A stretch of DNA of 64,000 nt from Theobroma cacao (taxonomy: Eukaryota > Streptophyta > Magnoliopsida > Malvales > Malvaceae), in the NCBI RefSeq assembly GCF_000208745.1, contig NC_030855.1, positions 13,785,408-13,849,407 on the forward strand, given 5' to 3'. A program made the position numbers and the translations under genes. Under the pieces are notes generated by a model. The model had not been told where the DNA came from, did not search any database, and worked only from the letters and a program-made list of their open reading frames with translations. Below are positions 56,034 through 64,000 of the stretch, one piece after another (position 1 is the stretch's first letter; each line of letters begins with the position of its first letter).

Positions 56034-57545
56034 GAAGTTTGTATAGTAGTTAGAAACTTCCTTACATGCTAAACTTCACATTAGCCATTCATTAAGTGCA
56101 CAACTATCATAAGCTCGACAATAAGTAGTTGTCATAATACAAAAACAATGAAGCATGGACCTTTGGTTAATAACATGTACTGAGAAGGTCTTCAATGTAA
56201 GTCTTAGTTCAACACTCCTCCTTAATTAAGACTTGCTTTGTAAACCCCGAACATGGTTTTCAATTCTTCAAATCTTGCCTTTGGCAAGTTGAATATATCA
56301 ACTAATTGCACATCAGAATTGCAATAGCTAATCTTAATCTCTTCATTCTTTTTTGCTTCATGAATAGCATGATATTTCTTATTGATATGCTTAGTCCTTC
56401 CATGATTCATAGGATTTTTAACAATGGTAATTGCTAACTTGTTGTCTAGAAACAATTCAATAGCCTCTTTCTATTCAAACTTCATATCTTGAAGTAACTT
56501 TTTAAGCCATATTGCTTGATTTGTGGTAATTGTAGCAACAATGTATTCTGTTTTAGTTGTCGATTGGGCAACAACATCTTGCTTTCTAGAATTCCAATTA
56601 AAGGCTACACCTCCCAAGTAAAATGCATAACCTAAAGTGCTTTTAAAGTCTGTTATGTCTCCAATGTAGTCACTGTCACTATAACCATACAATTTTACTT
56701 TATCAAGTGTTTAAATTGTAAACAAAGATCTAAAGTACGTTGTAGGTATCTTATAATCCTTTTGGCAATTAAAAAGTGTTGAGTAGTGGGACTTTGCATG
56801 AATCTAGAGAGGTAGCTTACTAAGAACATAATGTTAGGCTTTGATCCACATACATATAGTAAACTCCCAATTAGACTTTCGTAGAGAGAAGGGTCACTGA
56901 GTTTAGGAAAGGTAGGATCATTGAGCTTATCATTTACAACCAATGGTGTTGCAATTGTTACATTACTTTAGCATATTGAACCTTTTCAAGACTTCTGATA
57001 TATAATTCTTTTGATAAATGAAGATACTTTTGTCACACTAAGCAATCTGAAATCCCAAATAGTACTTTATCTTTCCTAAATCAATCATCTCAAACTCAAT
57101 CTTCATAACAGCTTTGAACTGAGTTATGAATTTTATTTCAAGACTTGTAACGAACAAAACATCTACATATAGAGAAATAATTAATTTTGCTTGCTCATGT
57201 ACTTCTAAGACATAAAAGTGTGGGTTCATTCAAGCTCCTAAAGAACCCCTTCAACTCCAGATAATTGTCCATCTTACTATACCAAGCCCTAAGGGCTTGT
57301 TTAAGACCATATAAGGCCTTAGGGAGTTTGTAAGCCTTGTTGACCCAGTCTTTGATGTCTAATCCTTCAAGAATTCAACATAAATATCTTCCTATAACAC
57401 TCCATTTAAAATGCCAACTTGATGTCAATATGGTGCACTTCCCATCCAAGTCCTCTTGCAATAGCAATTGGTAGCCTAATTGTCTCAAATCTAGCAAAAG
57501 GTACCAAAAAGAAAAACTTACTAGAAGGTTGAAGAATGGGATTAT
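56034..57545 (-). mobile_element. Degenerate Ty1/copia element, minus strand, 5'-truncated
   Basis: The rest of the split 3' LTR is at 56034-56214, next to an AGGAGGAG purine tract. Upstream on the minus strand are the RNase H end (56455-56222, DNKLAITIVKNP, HINKKYHAI) and core (56692-56471, YSDSDYIGD, TKTEYIVA). Then come the RT tail (56943-56695, ESLIGSLLYVCGSKPNIMF), the active-site region YVDVLFVT (about 57170, second catalytic Asp lost) and the RT start RFETIRLPIAIA (about 57500). It stops at a junction near 57545; no 5' LTR, gag or integrase remain. Confidence 0.82.
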
Positions 57546-60500
57546 GAAAAGAAGAACAAAAAGTAATCATCCCAACAACAATGCTATTACCAAACGTATT
57601 AAAATAAATGGGGTACTTGGCATGTAAATTGACACTTTGTATAAAAATAGAGGGCATCAATATAATGGGGGCACAAATGATTTCTATTCATTAGGGTGTT
57701 GCACATGGCTTGAAAATAAAAGGTAAAAGTGATGTTGTTTGTTAGATTTGCAAGAAACATAGACATGCTGCTCTTAAATGCTTTTAAGTGATTTAATTAC
57801 GCATATTAAGATGATGATGTGCCATAAGCCTTAGCTGTAATCACCATTAGTAAAATTGATGAAGTTGAGTGGTTTACATATGATCAGCATCTCTAGTAAG
57901 CTTATTAGCTTAAAGAAGTTATAATGAAAAAAATGGTGTAATGGTCAGTCCTTGAAAGTTACTCGTATTGGTGATGCCCAAGTTAATTGTGGTAGTGTTG
58001 CTATTCATTTAAAACATGTAATTTTAGTTCTAGAAATAAAGAACTCGCTATTTGGTAGTCAACTTACTCAAGATTTACCATGTAAATTGAATTTAATTTG
58101 TGACTAGGGATTGCTACTCCAAAAGAATAGTTGTTACATGTAAAACGAAAAGAGGATTTTTTGCCTTCCAATATGGATATACAGCCCTGTTTTCAAGTCA
58201 TTTTAGAAAACAAATAAAGAAGGATATTGGCATTGCATATTAGGCCATCCTTAACATCGTATGCATGGTTTATTTTCTTTCTAGTAAAAAACTTAATGGC
58301 ATTGTACCTTATAATGAAGTTAATATGATATGTGATAGTTTTCAAATGGGAAAAACATGTCAAATTTGTTTCCTTACTATAAAATCTACTGAAGACTTTC
58401 GATATTATGCTATTTTTATACATGGCTGCACTCAATTTACTTGGTTTACCCTATGAAGAACAAATTTGATATATTAAGATGCTTTATTCAATTTTCAAAT
58501 TGATGATAAAGTTAGTAACTCATCATCAATCTACATGTCCCAAAACACCTAAACAAAATAGAAATGGCTAAGCGTAAGCACTGAATTAGATTTAACTATG
58601 ATGTTTCATGCCTAAATTACTTGGCAAGATATTGGGTTCACTCTTTTGCCACTAATAGATTTCCATCACCAAAACTTGACATGGATTCACCATTTTTTAA
58701 GCTTTATGGAAAATCTCTCGATTATACATCATTTCAAGTTTTAGGATGCAACTATTTTCGATACCTTGGATAATTTTTAGAAACTAAAATAGTGCCTTAT
58801 ATTTTCATGATCTATAGCTTAAAACATAAAAGATATAAGTGTTACTCACCCTCAATAATGCCAACTTATGTCTTTTGGCATGTAGTGTTTGATCAAACTT
58901 GCCTACCACTTGTACATCCGAATTCTTTATATGGAAGCCAAACAATTGAGGGAAAGATAACCATTTTATAATGAATGGATTGATTCTTGTATGATTAATA
59001 ATTCTTTGTTCTTTTGTAGATGTTAAAATGTCATCTCCATGTGAAAACAGTGGAAGTAATGTGACTTTGGAGTTTATGGAGCCAAATGTCTCTACTGAAG
59101 ATAGGGAACTCCCTCATAAGATAAGTGTTTCAACAACACCATTGATTTCCCAAAGAGAAACTATGAATCTGACCTCTAGCTTTCATTTAGTATATGAAAA
59201 TGAAAAGGAGACTTAAAATAAAAGTGATGAATCAAGATAAGATTCAAGTGACACACATATAAACAAGCTTTGACCATTGAAAACTAACAAGTCATATAAG
59301 ACATTCATGATGAAATCGACAACCATTTTGCACTTTTAGACTCCACTCCAACTATGACACAAGCTGTTAGTCTTGCTCTATCTCACCAAATGATTAAGTG
59401 ATCTAAACAAGGCATTTACCAAAACACAAATATAAGAATTCCACAAGAACCAAAGTCTAATCAAATATTTTTGAAACATCCAAGTTGGACAAAGGCAATG
59501 CATGAAAAACTTATTACACTAAAAGAAAATCATACATGGGACCTTATACCTCATACGAATGACATGAATGTTACAAGATGGAAATGGATGTTCAAGACAA
59601 AGTTAAAGTCTAATGGAAGTTTGGATAGATTAAAAGCATGTCTTGTAGTCAAAGATTTCATCAAATTGATAGACTTGATTCTTTTTTTGAGACATTTTCA
59701 CCAATTATGAAACCAAGTACCATTAGGGTGGTTTTCATCCTTGTAGTCATTAAACAATAGCTTATTCGACAACTAGACATGAAAAATACATTTTTACATG
59801 GATTTCTTTCTAAACCAATCCTAATGGAGCAAGCACTTGGCTTTATAGATGAACAATACCTTTCACATGTTTATCGCCTTCATCATGGCTTTTATGGTTT
59901 AAAGTAAGCGCCTTGTGTTGCTTAAGTAGTTTTCCTCTTGATTTATGCTTTCATTATAGCTCAACTAATCCATCTTTTTTTTGTCTATCATCACTCCCAT
60001 GGTACATTTTTTTCATTTATCTATGATGATGATATGATTCTTACTAGTAGTAATTTGCAGCTCTTGGAATGGTGCATTTCAGAACTTGCTTATGAATTTG
60101 CAATGAAGGACCTTGGCTCCTTTAATAGTGCAAGCCTTTCTCTACCCAGATGGCAAGTAATGATCTATTTCCAAAGGTCACTTTTTATCATAGCATTGTT
60201 GGAGGTTTGCAATAACTTATCGTTACAAGACCAAACCTTTCATTTGTTGTTACTTATATTTGTCAATTTTTGCATGTTCTTATATTGGGTCATTTTCAAC
60301 TTGTTAAATGTATTTTGCGTTATATTGGTGAGACTTTATATTATGGTTTACGTATTACTAAGCAAAGTACATTGGAGTTGTAAGCCTTTTCAAATGCAAA
60401 TTAACACTAAGGTCTACTACTAGATTTTGTACCCTTCAAGGGAGTAATTGTGTTTCGTGGTCTGCAAAGAAACAACCTATAATAACAAGATCAAGTGTGG

Positions 60501-61209
60501 AAGTTGAATATCGCTCCATGGCTTTTACAATTGCTGAATTCACTTGGTTTAGTAAGATTTCATGTCACATAAGAGTATCACTTGCTAAACCTTTCACTCT
60601 TCATTGTGACAATTTGAACTCCTTATATATGATAGTCAATCCCATTTTCCTTGGCAAAACTAAACACATTGAATTAGGTTACCACTTTGTTTGCGAAAAA
60701 TTTAAGTTGGGAAATTTGATCAATAAAATTTATTGATTTCAACTCATAACTTGAGAAACATATTTACAAAGTCATTGTCTCAGCATTCCTTTCAACAATT
60801 GTGTCAAATTTGGCCTTTAACACATCTCTTGGCCTAGTTTGAAAGAGAGTATAAAAGAGTAAGGGATGATTCAAGATAGATTTCAATTGCTAATGCTACC
60901 ATTTCAAACAAATGAGACATGTTTTGAAGACTTTTGCAAGACAAAAGAAGATAATGCAACCACTAATCTAGCCTAAACATCAAGAATGGGGAAATCACTC
61001 AGCCACATTAAGATTCAATGGCTAGAAAGAAAGGAGACTAAGTAAGAGCTAATAAAGCCAACAAATCAAAACAAACATCCTTAGGTTGTAATAATGGTGT
61101 CAATGTTTACATTGACTTTCCATCTTTTTTAATTTTTCATTGTACATAAGTCTTTATAAATATATTTTAACTTCTCTCTCAACCTCACCTTGAGTCAAGA
61201 GACACTACA
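57545..61209 (+). mobile_element. Degenerate Ty1/copia element, plus strand
   Basis: Pieces in order are a gag zinc knuckle (CQICKKHRHAALKC, about 57745), a protease trace (EVEWFTYDQH, about 57864), pre-integrase (MICDSFQMGKTCQICF, about 58325) and integrase end (PFFKLYGKSLDYTSFQVLGC, about 58690). RT follows (59471-59700, HPSWTKAMHEKLITLKENHT; then RQLDMKNTFLHGFL), with an active-site trace YDDDMILTSSN (about 60020) and RNase H (60497-60736, EVEYRSMAFTIAEFTW). A GAAAGAGAG tract at 60841 precedes a probable 3' LTR at 60850-61209. The 5' LTR is missing. It is riddled with stops. Confidence 0.8.
60850..61209 (+). repeat. Probable 3' LTR of the plus-strand copia element
   Basis: It begins TATAAAAGAGTAAGGGATGA after the purine tract and ends near AAGAGACACTACA. 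No partner LTR is in the window, so both ends are inferred from position. Confidence 0.4.
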
Positions 61210-62130
61210 AAAAATTTGTCTCTGAAAGTTTAGTCAGTAATGTTGATTGTCAGAAATCCATTTAATAAGCCAAACCTTGGGTACAAGATAATGCATTTCA
61301 TCACTTCACAAATACAACGTATATCCAGCCATGGACAACAAAGTGAACACGAAATGATAGTGATGCCTATCGGATACCTTTCAACAATATTTACCAAATA
61401 ATCAGAAAAAGATCTCTCAAAGAGTATTAATCTAACAAGCTATGGATCTGAAAACCAAAACATGAATTTGAAATGGTGAGTATAACTTAATGAGTGAATA
61501 TAAGAGGGGAACAAGACAATGCATGATTGTTTTCATAACACAATGCCTTTACTTTTAAACCATGTGTTTTTGTGATAAAACAAAATAATGCACATGCCTA
61601 TAAAAACCAAACATTCAAGTTTGTTTGGAAGTAATTTAGAAGTGTTAAAACCCTTTTGAAACTTAGTTGGAAGTATCAAGACAAGTTTAAGTTAAAATAA
61701 TTTTTTAAAACTTCATTTTTTAAGAATAAAGCTATAGGTATTGATACTTCATATAAAGGAATCAATACTTTTCATCTAAAATGCCTTTTATGAGCGTTTT
61801 GGTTACCAGGTATATATTGATACCTTGGCCAAAAGTATCAATTCTTTTTGTACAAAAGTCTCTTCAAAGTTTTTTGTTTAACAAGTATTGATACCTCATG
61901 CTTAAAACCTAGAATTTCACTTATAAATGCCTGGATTTGGTTCCTTTAAAAGAAGTTATGCATACCTTAGCTTGGAGACATAATTCAAGTATAAGGGCAA
62001 GTAAAGGATTGACCTTGATTCAAAATCAAAACTCATACAAAGAAAATCATTTCAAGTCAAACTTTTATTATAACCAATCATAGAATTTGTGGAGTTTACT
62101 CAAGAAGTACATAATTAATCTAAGGGTATT
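61210..62130 (-). repeat. Truncated LTR fragment with GGTATTGATACC-type words
   Basis: AACATGAATTTGAAATGGTG and AGTGAATATAAGAGGGGAAC (about 61462-61516) match phrases in the LTRs at 46521 and 62131 (AACATGAAGTTTAAAAACGT, GAACATAAGAAGGGAACAAG). A block at 61735-61900 repeats words related to AGGTATTGATACCT. No clean ends were found. Strand by analogy. Confidence 0.55.
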
Positions 62131-64000
62131 TATCACAGCCCAAATCTCGGGCCATGACCGGCGCTTGGACCCAATAGACATGGCCCACTAGACCCAAGCA
62201 AGCCTTTCTATGCAAATTTGTTCATTAAACCATCTGTCCCTCATTTCCTCTAAAGTTCTTAATTATAGTTTTCCAAAATAATCTATTCTCAATAATAAAT
62301 CATGGCAACTGAATATATATCATTCACAAAATAATATTACCATCTGCCAACTTGTGGCGACATTATCGTGTGAACTAAACATATAGTGTTTACGACAAAT
62401 CTCATGAATTACATTTAAATAACCATATACACATACAAAAGACCTTGACTATCAGTGGAGTGACTTTGGCATGGATACTATCATGGGGTGTGCTGGTAAA
62501 CCTACCGTAAGATGAATAGGAGGAAGCACCTCTACCTAGGATCCAACTACCTTCGAGTCTGAAAACTAAAACATGAAGTTGAAAAGAATGAGTATAAACT
62601 CAGTGAGTGAACATAGGAAGGGAACAAGCAAACAATAAGGAAAGTTTAGAAATCATGACGCACTTATGTTAAAAACAATGCAATTTAGTTTAATTCCTTG
62701 TAAAACCCCTCAATTCGACCTTTGATTATTTAACCCCTTAGTGTTGAAGGATCCATGATCCATAATGAAATCAAAAAGTGAAAACCACAGTAAATATTCG
62801 AGCAAGACAAGCAAAACAGAGAGTTTTTTTTTTAGTTGCATTGAAAATCAATTTGGAAACAATTAACAATTTCAACATTCAACATTCATTGTAATCACAT
62901 AATATTTTCTCTAACATTTCTATGGTATGTGTAAACATGTATACAGCCACCGGCTCATCAACTCATGTTCACTCCCACGCCGCACATAGCTGGAATCATT
63001 ATCCACCGGTCATCAGCTCATGTGCACTCTCACACCACACATAGTTAGAATCATCATCCACCGGTCACCAGCTCATGTGCACTCCCACACCACACATTGC
63101 TGGAATCACCTGTCATCACCGGCATGTGCATTTCCACACCGCACACGTGCGGTTACAAATATCACACAATATTATCATTCAAAGTATAACATATATATCA
63201 TCAAAATATAGGAACACATGAGTTCATCACATTACACATTTTACAACATAAAACATTTCATCAAGGGCTTGTTCCCAAGCATGATTTAAAGAAAAAAATA
63301 AATAAAATCATTTAAGTGCTTTATCCCAACACATATGTATTTCCCAAAAATAATTTAATACAAGTTCACTCACCTTAACAATACCACCCTAACAAGACTA
63401 GCACCCATAAGATCTTAATCTAGGTGGTCTCAAAATACCATTAAAACCTATAATTGTCAATAAACAATAATAACTTCAAATATATCATAAATTTAAACTT
63501 AATAATTCTAATAAGCATACTCTTGATAAACTACATTCTAGCCTAATTTTTAACCTAGAATTCTAGTCTAATTCTCAAACCCATCATATCAACTATTCCA
63601 ATTTAAAGATTCTTTACCTTGGTGAGCTTGGAGGCATAAAGATCAACAAAAACCTAATATTTTCAAGAAAAAAAATTTGAAGAAATTAGGAAATAAAATC
63701 TGAAAATATAAACCATAAATTCATAAATTCCAAGAGTTGAAAATATATACCTTTTAGCCTAAAAAATGGAGATTTAAAGTTGAAAATTCAAGTGTCGGTG
63801 ATGGTGGAGTAGAAATAAAAAATAAAGGAAAAAAAGAGAGATTTTTTTCTTCTCTCTCCTAAGGTTCGGTTGTGCTAGAAAATGAGGTTAGAAGCTGCAG
63901 GTTTGGTGCCAAAGAAGTTAGGAGAAGAAAGAAGTAAGAAAAGAAAGGGAATGAAAAGAAAACAAGGAAAATCAAATGAAAAAAATTTGATTTTCATGGA
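62131..64000 (-). mobile_element. LTR of the same family as 46521-49155, running off the window
   Basis: It begins TATCACAGCCCAAATCTCGG, the counterpart of TGTCATAACCCAAATTTCGG at 46521 with the terminal TG mutated to TA. It stays alignable for several hundred bases (ACTCAGTGAGTGAACATAGG; AGGGAACAAGCAA). It includes a minisatellite at about 62947-63150. The right end is beyond the window. Any coding region would lie outside. Confidence 0.75.
62947..63155. repeat. Minisatellite, about 62-bp unit, 3.5 copies
   Basis: Units share the order CTCATGTGCACTCCCACACC, ACACATAGCTGGAATCATCA and TCCACCGGTCATCAG. The first copy starts near 62947 and the last is shortened. The array lies within the terminal LTR. 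A similar position in the LTR at 46521 is occupied by the (AC)n run and gap. Confidence 0.8.

Noticed and set aside
62947..63155. CRISPR-like array of regular repeats
   Set aside because: A head-to-tail minisatellite with no unique spacers, in a plant LTR.

Overview
This window is nuclear DNA of a flowering plant, almost certainly a eudicot. It is AT-rich, its genes have GT-AG introns, and it holds plant retrotransposons of the Ty1/copia, Ty3/gypsy (Tat and chromovirus-like), LINE and SINE types. The proteins and repeats would suit Malvales, but that placement is a guess. There are four well-supported protein genes. The right 28 kb is almost entirely nested transposable elements.

Genes, left to right. 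(1) 546-5761, minus: a seven-exon membrane-anchored alpha/beta hydrolase (about 657 aa) of the plant family that includes Arabidopsis At1g15490/At1g80280. (2) 16843-18537, plus: a two-exon caffeoylshikimate esterase / lysophospholipase 2-type hydrolase (319 aa). (3) 28002-32072, plus: a five-exon plastidic ATP/ADP translocase of the NTT family (620 aa), with a SINE in its second intron. (4) 33909-35924, plus: a two-exon NPH3-family protein lacking a BTB domain (423 aa). In Arabidopsis, as I recall, the hydrolase and NTT types are neighbours (At1g15490-At1g15500 and At1g80280-At1g80300), and so are the CSE and short-NPH3 types (At1g52760-At1g52770). Here the two pairs are interleaved. The four genes share no obvious pathway: lignin ester hydrolysis, plastid energy import, a possible signalling scaffold and a hydrolase of unknown substrate.

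Intergenic DNA from 6 to 28 kb holds at least four copies of an AT-rich element with roughly 90-100 bp inverted ends, a MITE-like block (14.4-15.4 kb), and a degenerate minus-strand copia element (19342-22150) with short LTRs.

From 36.3 kb to the right edge there is a retrotransposon stack. A LINE remnant was entered by a minus-strand copia element. Its LTR was then split by a Tat-type gypsy element (37889-56028; target duplication ACAAG). That element took three further insertions, each with a perfect 5-bp duplication: a 2.8-kb solo LTR in its 5' LTR (ATAAA), a 2.5-kb deleted gypsy element between protease and reverse transcriptase (AATAG), and an LTR containing an 894-base assembly gap (AGGAT). 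Right of it lie the rest of the minus copia, a plus-strand copia joined to it head to head, and two more LTR pieces that run off the window. All retroelement reading frames are broken. No tRNA, rRNA, CRISPR or bacterial-type feature was seen.
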